From Ziziphus jujuba (taxonomy: Eukaryota; Streptophyta; Magnoliopsida; Rosales; Rhamnaceae), in the NCBI RefSeq assembly GCF_031755915.1, contig NC_083387.1:10561001-10625000 (forward strand): 64,000 nucleotides of DNA, given 5' to 3'. The position numbers and the translations under genes are program-made. Shown here piece after piece: positions 48,815-61,170 of the stretch. Each line of letters starts with the position of its first letter. The first letter of the stretch is position 1. Below the pieces are notes generated by a model that did not search any database, had not been told where the DNA came from, and worked only from the letters and a program-made list of their open reading frames with translations.

Positions 48815-51800
48815 TAATCGCTGAGTTGATAGATGAAAAGCAAATAAAACAAAATAAATTGAAATGATTTTAATCAATAAGGTTTATGGAGAGAGAAGAA
48901 TAATATGCACTGCAGAAACTAAGTTACACATTTAGGAATTTTCTCAAATGAATAAAAATCCCTATCACAATCCCTACAAAAGCACTTCACATACAATTGT
49001 TTAAACTCTCATCCTATTTTAGGCGATTTCTCACATCCTACATTTTCTCATAACATATTATTATTTTTCATACAACAGTTAGAATAATAAAATACATAGA
49101 AAATATAAATACGGATAAGTTAATTCAAACTTATTTAGTAAATTAAATTTTTTAAAAATAATTTATCTATATTTTGAGTCAAATTCTTGTTCCTTAATTT
49201 CTTAATTTAATTTTTGCTAATTTCTCAGATTTATGTTCCTTCATTTGTGTCAAATCTGTTATGATAATTCAATGTAAAATTATTGTTCACATAATTTTTA
49301 ACCTTTAAAATTTTATATTTTAATTTTTTGAACCATCTTCACTTTGATTTTTTATTCTCATTTTAATTATTGTTGTACTTAAATTATAAATTTGACTACT
49401 ATTATAGGGTTTAATGAAGTACATTTTAAATTAAATTTTCAGTGTTTTCCAAATCAAATATCATGATTTGATACAAAATTAAAAATATAAAAGAAAATTT
49501 AGAATCAATTTAATGCTATTGTAATACTCTGTTTTTTTTTTTTTAAATTTAAATTATATTGATTTGGTACAATTTTAATCACAATTTATTTTATCTATAT
49601 GGCATAAAATACTTAATTCAAACTGAGATTTGTCATGCAGAAGAACCAAAGTATTTCAACAAACCTAAACTATACTATCATCCCATTACTTTATAATAAT
49701 TTGAAGCATAATAAATAAATAAATACAAAATTTTGAAACGCTCTCTAACCCTTCTCCAGTTTATATGTTTTACAAAATTAATACTAAAAAATAGTTTAAA
49801 TTGTCATAGAAAATGAACATGAGCCAAATATTTCAACCTAAACTATAATAATCCCTTTATTTTATTAATAAATACAAATTTTGAAACGCGCTTTAACCCT
49901 TATCCAGTTTACATGTTTTACAAAATTAATACTAAAAAATAGTTACTTGTAATACAAAATGAACATTTTTAGGGGAATGTGGAATATTTGTGGCTGGTAA
50001 AAAGGAATAATGTGTTAGGGGAATGTGGAATGTTTATTTGTTATTCTATTAATCTTACAATTTTGTCAATTTGCATCCCATCACTTTTTTTTTTTTTTTT
50101 TGGCATCTAATTTTTTAAAATATTTTATTTCATATTAACATTAAACCTAAATTTATAAACATCAAAAGACAATTGTATAAAAGTTTCTACCACTCATATA
50201 CATTTATCCATTCCAATATGCTACATATAATTCTCCTTTTATTTATTAAAAAATGTACGTACAATTTTTATTTATTTTTAATTTAAAACCATATGACATG
50301 ACATGCAAGTATTTTAATATTTCACCAAAAAAAATTATTAATATTAAGAAATAATTTGCTAAGATGTTAAAGTTGCAATATTATATAATATTATGCTAGC
50401 TTACATATCGAGAATTTCTATATATAGCCAGTTTTGCATAAAATGTCTTTATAGATTTTCTGCATAAAATGTCTTTATATATTTTTTATCAGAACCTTCT
50501 TTATAAATTTTTTAAATTTCTTTAAAGAATTAAAATTTAAAAATATATTTAATATTTATATGAATTTTATCGTATTTGATTTGTCTTTTTAAAATTTTAT
50601 TATATTTATATAAAATCTGAAATTTATTTTTTAAATCTTAGTTTTTGGAGAAATTTATGAGCTAATATAGGAGGTTGTAATGAAAAATTCATTAAGATGT
50701 TATAATAAAAACTAATTGTTCTTATATATTTTATATGTTAAATGATATATATTTATAATCAATCTTTAATTAGGCCTATTTAATAATTATCAAATGAGGT
50801 TGATTTAGTTAGTAAGTTACTCATATCTACATTTAAAATGTTGTGAATTTGAAACATTATATAACGGCAAATGACAAAGAGAAATGAAAAAAATAATAAT
50901 AATAAAAAAAGGGAATGGCAAACCGGAAATGATTAAAAAAAAAAAAAAGAAAAAAAAGTCTACTTAATAACTGCTATGTAAATAAAGTAAATAGTTCCCT
51001 TATTTTTTAAATATCTTTACGGAATTAATTTTTTATACTATTTTATTTTGAAATAAAAGTCGTAACAGAAGCATTAATTGTGATTTCTAAAGAATAAAAG
51101 AAGAAATAAACACTAATGGCGATTAGTGAGTAGCGGCAATACACGAGAATTATTAAAAGAATCAACCACAAAAATATAGAAAAATAATAATAATAATAAT
51201 AATAATCAAAGTCGACTCAATTTATTTGAGGGCGCAAGGCAAAAAAACTGAAAAGGCCTTGATAATTTTTTTTTTAAATTTTTTAGAAAAAGATGAATAT
51301 TCAATTCATATATATATATATATTTTTTTTTCTTTTGATATTAAAAATTACAAGTTAAATTAATATATGTAAGAAAGAAAGAATACTATTTATCATATAT
51401 GTAAGAAAAACAAATTAATATAGAAGTGCTTAATGTACAATACTGAATAATAATCAATATAACTTATTTGTTATATGGTAATTTAATAATTATTATTAAA
51501 TAATTAATTTTTAAAATTTTAATATAGAAATAATAAAATTAAATATTCTAATTAAAATACGTTATATCTTTGATTACCATTATTGATGACAATAATGATA
51601 AATAATAAAATTTGAAAGAATGATGTCAATTTAATTAGTATGGTTATTTATTAAAAGAAAAAATAATTAATGATGGAAGATATTTATGGATATAAATATT
51701 TGATTGATTCTAATGTAAAATTTTAAACAAATTAATAATATTTAAAAAAATGTATATATTTTCCAAAAAAAAAAAAACAAAATTACCATATTTTATAAAA

Positions 51801-52062
51801 TAAAAAAACTAAAGAAAATTACATTTATTAGATTATTTTTGAAAAGCTTTTTTTTATTTTTTTTTATTTTATATTTGTCGGGTTTTAGACTATTGCTTCA
51901 GTCATGTTAGTTTTTAAATCACTGATAATGGAACACAAAAAGAATTATATTATTATTATTTTTAGAATAACACAAAAAAGAATTATATTACAGGATAAAA
52001 TACACATGGTAAGATAAGATAAATATTCATTAAAAAAAAAGGAGAAAAGGAAAGTGTGTGAT
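47831..52062. other. AT-rich intergenic gap
   Basis: No gene is recognised. It contains a CAGGCT hexamer repeat (47924-47946), a TA run (48109-48124), an AAT run (about 48785-48812), a ~170-bp tandem duplication (49647-49967), a short GGGGAATGTGGAAT direct repeat (near 49973 and 50020), and many A/T homopolymers. An AAT run also occurs at 51186-51206. Confidence 0.6.
49647..49967. repeat. Tandem duplication of ~150-175 bp in intergenic DNA
   Basis: Copies starting near 49647 and 49822 share CCAAAGTATTTCAAC/CCAAATATTTCAAC, CTAAACTATA, TTTTGAAACGC, AACCCTT.TCCAGTTTA, TTTTACAAAATTAATAC and AAAATGAACAT. Copy 2 is shorter by internal deletion. Confidence 0.8.
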
Positions 52063-52088
52063 AATAATATCATTGCAATGATATTATT
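52063..52088. promoter_or_regulatory. Perfect 26-bp palindrome ~700 bp upstream of the ARI2-like gene
   Basis: The arms AATAATATCATTG and its exact complement meet at TTGCAA. It is uninterrupted, not a simple microsatellite, and could be a dimeric protein-binding site or a transposon footprint. Function unknown. Confidence 0.4.
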
Positions 52089-52240
52089 GGAATGATTAAA
52101 CGGACGGTGATAGTTGCTTTAATGTGCCGTTGAAATGATGGAATCGATTTCAGACAAAAACAAACAATATTCTCAGGTCATTTACACGACTGTGAGACCG
52201 CGTTTGGAAGTTTGGAAGTTACGAAACCTGGGAACCACAA

Positions 52241-52316
52241 ATGAAACGCCGTCGTTTCATGATGAAACCGATTGGCCAATCCTCGTCATCTCCACCATCA
52301 CTAAACGACGCCGTTA
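52241..52316. promoter_or_regulatory. Clustered AAACG-CGTTT inverted motifs upstream of the ARI2-like gene
   Basis: ATGAAACGCCGTCGTTTCAT at 52241-52260 has perfect 8-bp inverted arms. Related AAACGACGCCGTT follows at about 52302-52315. Motifs of this AAACGNCGTCGTTT type recur near plant genes. Position about 470-545 bp before the ATG fits a distal promoter element. Confidence 0.35.
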
Positions 52317-52786
52317 AAATGTCATATTCCACAATTTCACAATCCTTCTTTTTCCTACTTCTGGACAAAAATAATAAATTTTAATTTCATTTTTTTTTTT
52401 GTTTTTTTTTTGGACCAGAAATTTTGATTCGCTGTGCGTGTTTGTGTGCGTTGCAGCATATAAAGTAAAGTATTTTATTTTTTTAGTTTTTAATTTAATT
52501 TTATTTATATTTATTAAATGTCGCATGCTTCCTCTGTAAGGTTTTATTTTTCATTTTATTTCTCTTCACGTCCATAGCCGGAAAACGCGTCGGAGTCTCC
52601 ACGTAATACCGGTGGACTTAAATCTTCATCTCCGTTCCGGTGACCGGATCGGATTGAATAATCGGATTCTCCTCCCAATTTCTCCGTTTAAAAAGGCCTC
52701 TAAATAATTTGCAAAATTGTTTCTTTTCATTTCGGAGAAATTTGTATCATTTTTTTTTTTGTTTATTTGGTTTTTTCTGAAGAATA

Positions 52787-53320
52787 ATGGACGATTGTAT
52801 TAGCAGCGATGAGGATTACTATTATTCCGATCGGGACTCGCTGGACGGGCTGGAGAACGATGAGTCTGATCCTCAGTGGGTCCCTACTAAGGGCCCAACG
52901 ACCAAGGTATTCAATTTTCTTTTCTTTTGTTTTTTGTTTTTTGTTTTTTGTTAATTCGTTGGAAATGAAAAAATTGTGTATTAGATTGTTGTATAGCTCT
53001 TGTAAAGTGAAAGCTTTTTTTTTTTTTTTTTTTTTGGGTCATTTTCTTTGTTTCATTCTTCGTTTTCTAGTTTGGGATTTTTTGGGTTTCGTATGTTTTG
53101 CCAATCCGTGTGTTTTCTTGTTTGTTTTTGATGCATGTAGACCAGGGTATGTGATTGTTTAAGGTATCAGAGTTTTGAATTGTGTATTGATTATAAAAAG
53201 GATTTAAAAAAAAAAAATTGTTCGAGGAAATGAATTTGATAAGCCACTGATTTAGGTCTAATATTTTTTAAAATTTTTGTAATTTTTTTAGGCTGTGTTT
53301 GGATAGTTAATTGTTTAACC

Positions 53321-53354
<34 letters not shown>

Positions 53355-56300
53355 TAAGCTGGTTGGTGCTGAATTTGTTGAATGTATATGAGTGTTGATA
53401 CTTTGTGCTATTTTTGATCTCGTTTGATTAGGTAGATAGTCCCTGTTGCTGGGTAAACTGTTCTTTTGATTACAATTCTGTTTTCTATTTATCTTTCTGA
53501 GCTGTTAATTTGGGTGTCTTAATGAATTTAGTGGGTATAAATAGAAGATACAGAGTGTCGGTGTTTCACTTGAAGATACCGAGTGTTCCACTTGATCAGG
53601 GGCTAATCCATTTAACAAATTACCATGAATATAAGTTTACAACTGGGAAAGAACCGTTACGTGTTTCATATTATTCCCTTTTCCGGAAACTGACAAAGTT
53701 TTATAATCCGCTTTTGGCATTTGTAGGTGATTACGAAAGAATCTCTTTTGGCCGCACAGGTGGAAAACATGGTCCTTAAAGCTTTGTCGTCTTCGAATTT
53801 AATGCAATAAAAACATGTGATTAATATTTTATTTTGACTTGGGCAGAGAGAGGATTTACGTCGGGTGATGGAGTTGCTATCCCTGAGAGAGCACCATGCC
53901 CGGACTTTACTTATTCATTATCGCTGGGATGTTGAGCGGCTGATTGCAGTTTTAGTAGAAAGGGGAAAATGTTGCTTGTTTATGGAAGCAGGTGTCTCTG
54001 TGGTTGAGCATCAAGATCTTGATTCACCATTGCCTCCTACTATCATGTGTGATATTTGTATGGAGGATGTACCTAGTGGTGAGACGACAAAGATGGACTG
54101 TGGACATTGTTTTTGCAACGTCTGTAAGTACTCGGCACTTTTCTTTTGCCATGGATTTCTTGTGGATTCTTATAATCATTAGACGTATGCATTATCATAG
54201 TCAAAATAGCATAAGAATAAGGCTGAGTGGCAGACATTAATCCTGTATTTCCTTATGGCAATGTTGGAGATTCATCCTGTCTGCATTTTTGACTTTGTAG
54301 TGTTTGAAGGATATTGTTGTTGTTAGTGTCCTTGTAATTGAGCATGCCAACACATTTATGAAATTTTAGGAAGTTGTTGTTCTCTTTTAATCTTTTGGGA
54401 TAAGTGATGGAATTTTTTAAACTTACATTATGGATGTCAGATATAATGCCATTGAGTAAGCATTTCAAACATGAGGAAGTTGAAATTTTCCTTTACTGTG
54501 CTCAGATTTTTAGCTGTCAGTGTCATAAATTTCATTATTGATGTTTCTTATTATAGGTTGGACTGAGCATTTTGTTGTTAAGATAAATGATGGTCAAAGC
54601 AAGCGCATTAAGTGCATGGCACACAAATGCAACGCAATATGTGATGAAGCTGTTGTTAGAAACCTAGTCAGTAAAAGGCATCCTGAACTGGCAGAAAAAT
54701 TTGACCGTTTTCTTCTAGAGTCGTACATAGAGGATAATAAAAGGGTTAAATGGTGCCCAAGTACCCCTCATTGCGGAAATGCAATCCGGGTTGAGGATGA
54801 TGAGTTTTGTGAGGTAGAATGCTCATGCAGTTTGCAATTTTGTTTCGGTTGCTTATCAGAAGCACACTCGCCCTGTTCATGTTTGATGTGGGAGCTTTGG
54901 ACCAAAAAGTGTCGAGATGAATCAGAGACTGTCAATTGGATAACAGTCCACACAAAGCCTTGTCCAAAGTGTCTCAAACCTGTAGAAAAGAATGGTGGCT
55001 GCAATCTTGTGAGCTGTATCTGTGGGCAATCATTTTGGTGAGAGCTCTTTTCTATGTTGTTCATTCTTTTATCTATTTGTACAATTAGACGTGAAGTCCT
55101 GTTGTACACAGCTTTAACAAACTTTAGTTATCAAAGACATGACGTCAACATGACTGTTGAGTGAAACTTTAAACAACTGTATGTATTCAATTTTTATAAA
55201 AAATCCAGTTGGCATTTGAAACTCTGTGTATAGACTATTTGTAGTTTCAGTATGAATTATCTTTTTTAAACGTGCTTTATTTTAGCAAGTAAAACCAATG
55301 AAATATGGTTAAAAATTAATGTGCAAGGTTCATCTTTCATATTAGAATTAAGATCTCAATCTAGTGTCCATAGTTAAAATATTGATGTTGAGTAGAAGCT
55401 GCTGATTATATATCACTTAACTTGTTGCCAGTGCCTAGTAGAACCTCTTTGCATGCTTAACTTGCAAAGGTACAGGCTAAGATAGTTGTCATGCCTCCCA
55501 TATGTTATTTTGTTGTTCATGGATATCATTCTTATAATATGTATCTTCTTTATGCTAAATCTTATCTTAAAAGATTTGAATTTAGATAATGTTTAGTTGC
55601 ATACTTGAATGTTGGTGAGTAGCCTGTAGATTTGTGTTTTTTGCCAAATTTTGCTTTCGTTACTATCAATAATTTCTAGTTTTGGAGGTTGACATTGATT
55701 TTGTACTTTCCTCTTGATGCAGTTGGCTCTGTGGTGGAGCCACCGGTCGCGACCATACTTGGTCAAGTATTGCAGGTCACAGCTGCGGTCGCTACAAAGC
55801 AGACCGAGAGAAGAAATCTGAGCGGGCAAAAAAGGATCTTTATCGTTATATGCACTATCACAATCGTTACAAAGCTCATACAGACTCCTTTAAGCTTGAA
55901 AGTAAACTAAAGGAGATTATACAAGAGAAAGTTGCAATTTCCGAAGAGAGAGATTCGAAGCTCAGAGATTTCAGTTGGGTAAATAATGGACTCTACAGGC
56001 TTTTCAGATCAAGGCGGGTTCTTTCGTACTCATACCCATTTGCTTTTTATATGTTTGGAGATGAGCTTTTTAAGGATGAGATGAGCACAGAGGAAATGGA
56101 AATAAAACAGCATTTATTTGAGGACCAGCAGCAACAGCTTGAGGCAAATGTTGAGAAATTATCTAAGTTTTTGGAGGCACCATTTGATCAATATAATGAG
56201 GATAGAGTTATGGAGATAAGGATGCAAGTCATCAACCTATCAGCAATCACGGATACCCTTTGTCAGAAAATGTCCGTATTGCTGTAAAACAAATCTTAGA

Positions 56301-57269
56301 ATTTTAAAATATGAGCCTTGGACTCCTAAAAACTCTTGCTTTATTCAATCACATGCAGGTATGAGTGTATCGAGAATGATTTATTGGGTTCTCTACAAGT
56401 TGGCATCCACAGTATAGCTCCTTACAGGTCAAAAGGCATTGAGAGGGCATTAGAACTTACAGCTTGCTGGGGCAATACAGCCAATGATTTGAACAAAAAT
56501 CTACCATTGGATTGTGGCGCAAGTGGTATGGTTGTTTAAACTTTTTCTATCATCCTTTCTGTTATCTATCTCAATACTTTCTTTATGAAGAGTTCCTAAT
56601 TGATTATACTAATTCAACTTTTCGATTTATTATTTAAATAATAAAATCTTTCTCAAAAACTTATGAAAAATTGTGTCCTCTAATTTTATTGCTGTACAAA
56701 TAAATGTTCGGTTTACTAATCAATTTATGGTAATTTTATGCAATATGTTTGGGTTTACTAATCAATTTATGGTAATTTTATGCAATATGTTTCTTTCTTT
56801 TCTTAGAGTTATATACTTGTCATAAATTATATTGACCATGCTAAGCTAATAAATCCTGCTTCTAGCTTGAGCATGATGATATTCCCTCATTATCATTAGG
56901 TTCCTTGTCGATAAATTATGGGAGAAATGGATTAAATACCTTGATATTATTGCCATAGTTTTTCCTCCAATAAGTAGATATGGATCTTATATGATTGAAT
57001 TCTTATTTGGATATTTCATGTGATTTACTTGAGCTAGCATGAAGAAAAATTTTCTTGATACAATTGATGCAATTTAGAAGATCACTGTGGTTGGTACCCA
57101 TAAGTTTAGTTGACACATTTCAAATGTAGGAGGAACAACTGAACCGGGCTCTGGGAGTTCAGATGAGAGTGGATGCTCTTCTCGAAAACGTGCTAGGAAG
57201 GATGGTGTTGGGGGTAACTTTTTTGATTTAAACTTGCCAGCAGATGTGGTGGACAGAACTGATCTTTGA
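52787..57269 (+). CDS. ARIADNE-type RBR E3 ubiquitin ligase, ARI2-like
   Basis: RING-between-RING ligase, which passes ubiquitin from an E2 to a RING2 cysteine and then to a substrate. Exons: 52787-52906, 53727-53759, 53847-54123, 54557-55037, 55723-56271, 56359-56525, 57130-57269; all in frame, about 588 residues, close to Arabidopsis ARI1/ARI2. Order: acidic N-terminus (MDDCISSDEDYYYSDRDS), UBA-like region about 52-92, RING1 from CDIC at 119, IBR about 210-255, RING2 from CPKC at 279 with the presumed catalytic Cys 292 in NGGCNLVSC, and a long Ariadne domain with coiled-coil character (about 330-490). The C-terminus has a basic SSRKRARKD stretch and FFDLNLPADVVD, an EAR-like motif. Where human HHARI has catalytic His two residues after the Cys, this protein has Leu. 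The donor at 56272 is weak. Confidence 0.94.
56711..56794. repeat. Perfect or near-perfect 42-bp tandem duplication in the last ARI2-like intron
   Basis: Two copies start GTTTACTAATCAATTTATGG at 56711 and 56753, with mismatch only at the far end. Intron 56526-57129. Confidence 0.9.
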
Positions 57270-58459
57270 AAGTTGCAGGCTTCATACAGAAATAGTTGTA
57301 CAGTATAGTTTTAAGATCCATCTTTCCTTTGATGGTATTATTAATTGTGGATTAAACACCCAAACGGTTTAAATATCCACATTCATGGTATTTTTGTTTT
57401 CCATCTTTATCTCTTGTTGAGATGCTACAACAAGAAATTCAGGGTTCGTTTTTTAGATCTTCTCTCATTTTTTCTTTTGAAAATCCTTAGATTGTACATA
57501 GCCTATGATTGGGCTTTTGGGGTACTAGATATGTAAAGTTTCCTCCAGCAATCTGAGAAACCTCGAAATAATATTTTGAGATGCATCCCATTGTTTTGGA
57601 GGTTGCAAATTTCCTCCTTTTTTTTATTTTTTTATTTTGGGCTTAGGTTTGGTTAGTGCTTTTTGTCTTTCCTGGCAAGTTGGATTTTTTTTTTTTCTTT
57701 TTTTCTTTCCCCTTCTGTTTTTGTCTTCAATCTACCTATAAGTTATATTTAGTGCTTAATAACAAGAAATGAATCAGTTTGTCTCCTGAGACATTCTACA
57801 TATTATGTCAATGAAATTGCATATTGTATAATCTATGCAATTCTTACAAGCAAACTGCTAATTTAGTTTGGCCAAAAAAAAAAATAAAAAAAAAAAAATG
57901 CTAATGTAGTTAAGGTCGTTGAAGTTGTAGCCTGCTGGATGACACTAAGTTGTTTTACGGAGTTACAAACTTAGGTGTTTCTCACTGTCTGAAAACATGA
58001 ATGTGCCTCAGTTTAGCAAATGGTGTATTTAGCTTTCTTGGTTGTTAATCAGCTGATCCTTGTTACCCGTACCTTATTTGATCTGGTTGTGGTCTCTTTT
58101 CACTGGATTTCGATTCTTTCTATTGAAACACATCAATTTTTATTTATTTATTTATTTATTTTGTATTTTATTTTATTTATATTATTTTTTTCATATTAAA
58201 ATTTGGAATATTTGAATTCAGCCATTGCCAATAATGAACAGTAACTTTGCCATCTATTCCAATAGAATATACATTTGACATATTTTTGAACTTGAATTAA
58301 AAATAGAGGAATTGTTTTAGATAGATACCATAGAAATAAATAAATATGGAACCAAATGACTAAATTTTAAGGTTCATCTACAAAATTAAATTTAAAGCTT
58401 CTTGATTGGAGTGACCTTTGCATTTTAAAGATGGATTAGGCTAATATTTTGTCTGTAAA

Positions 58460-58696
58460 ATGAAAGACAGGATTAGAAGAAGAAGAGCCAAACCAACAAA
58501 TGGATGCCTTTTGCTCATATCATTAGCATTGACTAAAACTTCTCTGATACCTTTGGAAACTGCACTCCTTTCATGTGTTCTCTTCTGGGTTTTGCTGCTT
58601 CTTTATCTCTCTTCACAAAATTTATTTAATCTCAATCTTAACGTTAAAGATTCTATTCCACTCCTTGAGAGAAGAAGCTTCTCACTTTGGTTTTAG
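58460..58696 (+). CDS. Possible 78-residue small membrane protein
   Basis: An ATG frame beginning with a basic segment (MKDRIRRRRAKPTNG), then a long hydrophobic part (LLLISLALTKTSLIPLETAL and CVLFWVLLLLYLSS), then a hydrophilic end (KDSIPLLERRSFSLWF). The base composition of this segment is visibly less AT-biased than its surroundings, as expected of coding DNA. I do not recognise the family. It could encode a tail- or signal-anchored peptide, or be a chance frame. Confidence 0.35.
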   Translation: MKDRIRRRRAKPTNGCLLLISLALTKTSLIPLETALLSCVLFWVLLLLYLSSQNLFNLNLNVKDSIPLLERRSFSLWF

Positions 58697-61084
58697 CAAT
58701 GATTATATATATATATATATATAAATCATTTTTTTTTTTTGTCATATATGGGATATCCCTATTTCTTCATTGAGTTAGTTACATGTAACCATATTTTATA
58801 ATTTATGATTATATATAACCCCATGGAAATAAACAGCATTCAGGATTTTATCAAATTTTAAATATCCAAATGTGATATTTATATATGTATATATAAAATA
58901 TCATTGGTGAATAATCATTCATGGCCAAATGATAATTTAAATATTAATATTAAAGGATTAATTCATTTTAAAATTTTGAAGTTTCAAAATAAAAAATAAT
59001 AAAATTAAATACCTAATTAAAATTGTGATTGTCACAAATGATAACAGACAAATAGCGAAATTCTTTCTCTCTCCATATATAGACTTGATAATTGCACTTA
59101 AATGTATTTGGTTTTTCTTTTTGTTGGTCTGAAAGTGTTGAAATATATAAACTTTCATATAATGTTTCTATATGTAGTTTTCTCTGAGTTCTTCGACCTG
59201 TCCAATTGTTTATAAGAAATTGAAAATAGAGCTGTGTTTTACTTTATTTTAAGTTTTTCCACATTGAAAGAGACAAAAGCATCTTTCTAAATCTTGCCTT
59301 TTCTCCATTGCACTAATTCTAATGCCCTTCGGTTTTTGTAGAATTATTGTTAGCTTTCTAAATAAACATTATTAATCTGTCATAAAAAAAAACATGAAAG
59401 GTTTAATAAAAATATAAGCATGTCTGTCATTTTTCTTTGAAAACAGTAAACTGGTCGTGATCGAGATCGAAAATGGAAAAAAAATGTTTGTTTTTCTCTT
59501 TTACCGATTGTTATGGACTTCGATATGTATGAAAAAAAATATATATATAGATGGTTTTGTCTACTCACTGACTTCTAATTTGTTTGGATCTTATTTTATC
59601 TATTAGTTTAAGAAAAAAATATATATTAGTTTAAAGGATCATCTACAAGTTGACCATTTGCCCCATGCCAAATTAGAAACTTCTTGATATTAATTAATAT
59701 ATAAATATATGTGTATATTACTATGTTCATAGCTTTATAATAGAAAATTTTCATATTGTCAAAACTGACGGGTAAAGCCAAAAGATAATATAGCGAGAGA
59801 TTATACTTTTATTTAAACAACATGAAGAAATCAAACAAGTTGAACAATAAATAATCATTAAATTTAATGATCTTAAGGGTCTTCAAACTGCAAAGTTGAC
59901 AAGGAAAATAGTAGAATATTTTATATGGTCTCTTTTTCTTTAGTAAAAGAATATTTTTATATGGTCAGTATCTGAATGATTTATAAAATTTTCCCATATA
60001 TTTTTTTAAAAATTTTCTATTTATTATACACAGATAAACAAAAGGAAACAAGTAAAAATAGGGTGGGTAGCTAAAGAGAATATCTTAATGAGCAAGAGCT
60101 AGCACAGGACCACTTAGAGAAGCACCCCGAATAAAATATTTTGTGGATATCTTTTTTTTTTTAATTATTTTTTTTGATAATTAATATTTTATGGATCTCT
60201 GAAATTGAAGAAAACTATTTGAAAAAAATGTAAGAACACAACAGAGAATGATAAAATAAAACGCACGCCATTCTAGAACATGTAGGTAGAAACTATGTTG
60301 AAGTTCCACATACAACTTAGATGAGATTTTATGCCTTGGGAGAATGGAAATTGCTTTCCCTTCTTGTTCTCTTCTATTATTTGTCTTGTAGGAACACCTT
60401 GATCATAGTTCTAAGGTTTTTTTTTTTTATTAAGCATGTATCAAGAAATTTATTTGTTCACTTATCCTGGACATCAAAAACAATTCTAGAAAGCTCTAAT
60501 TAACTAAAATATAAACTCAAGAACTGACCAATAAAAGTTACTTTTCTCAGCTTACCAAAGAAAGAAAAAAGGTTAGGTGATTTGGGAAGAATTCATGATT
60601 TAGTGTAATTATGGAAAGACCAAAGCAACAAAAACATGATGTATTTATTTATTTTTAGAGGTAACTACATTTTACACTCTCAACAATATTATCTTTTGCA
60701 CATTTTGTTCCCTAGACTACAAATAATCTCTCATACTGCCTCTTAGACTATTTGTTTTCTTTTATTTAATTCCATTCATATAATTTTTTCTAATAAATTT
60801 GGCAAAATTAATCAAATATACTGTTCAAAAGTTAAATAAAATGATTGCTAAATAAAATTACACGAGTTATGTATTTTTAATTTCATTTAATTTATCCGTC
60901 AAGATACATAATTAAACCGAATTTATAGAAAAGTTTTTTTTTGTTTTTTGGTTTTTGAATAGGAATTTAAAATAAATACTTTAAGAGACAATATTAAGGG
61001 GTGTTATAGTTTTTTATTCTTTCTTTTTTATTAACCATATTTATATAGTTATAAAAAAAAAAATATATAATTGTATGGTGCGAA

Positions 61085-61170
61085 CCATCTGCATGCGGAA
61101 TGCATCTAAAATTGATATTTTTTGAAAAAGAATATCAATTTTACTATATATAGACATGCAGATGATCCAC
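61085..61170. mobile_element. Short hairpin MITE-like element
   Basis: Outer arms CCATCTGCATG and CATGCAGATGATCC are inverted. The inner arms AAAATTGATATT and its complement AATATCAATTTT surround a short A-rich loop. The general plan resembles the hairpin at 31475-31598, and GGTGCGAACCATC just left of it echoes that element. Boundaries are approximate. Confidence 0.5.

Noticed and set aside
53510..53779. 89-residue frame in the ARI2-like first intron
   Set aside because: It overlaps the real exon 53727-53759 in another frame and has no recognisable domain.
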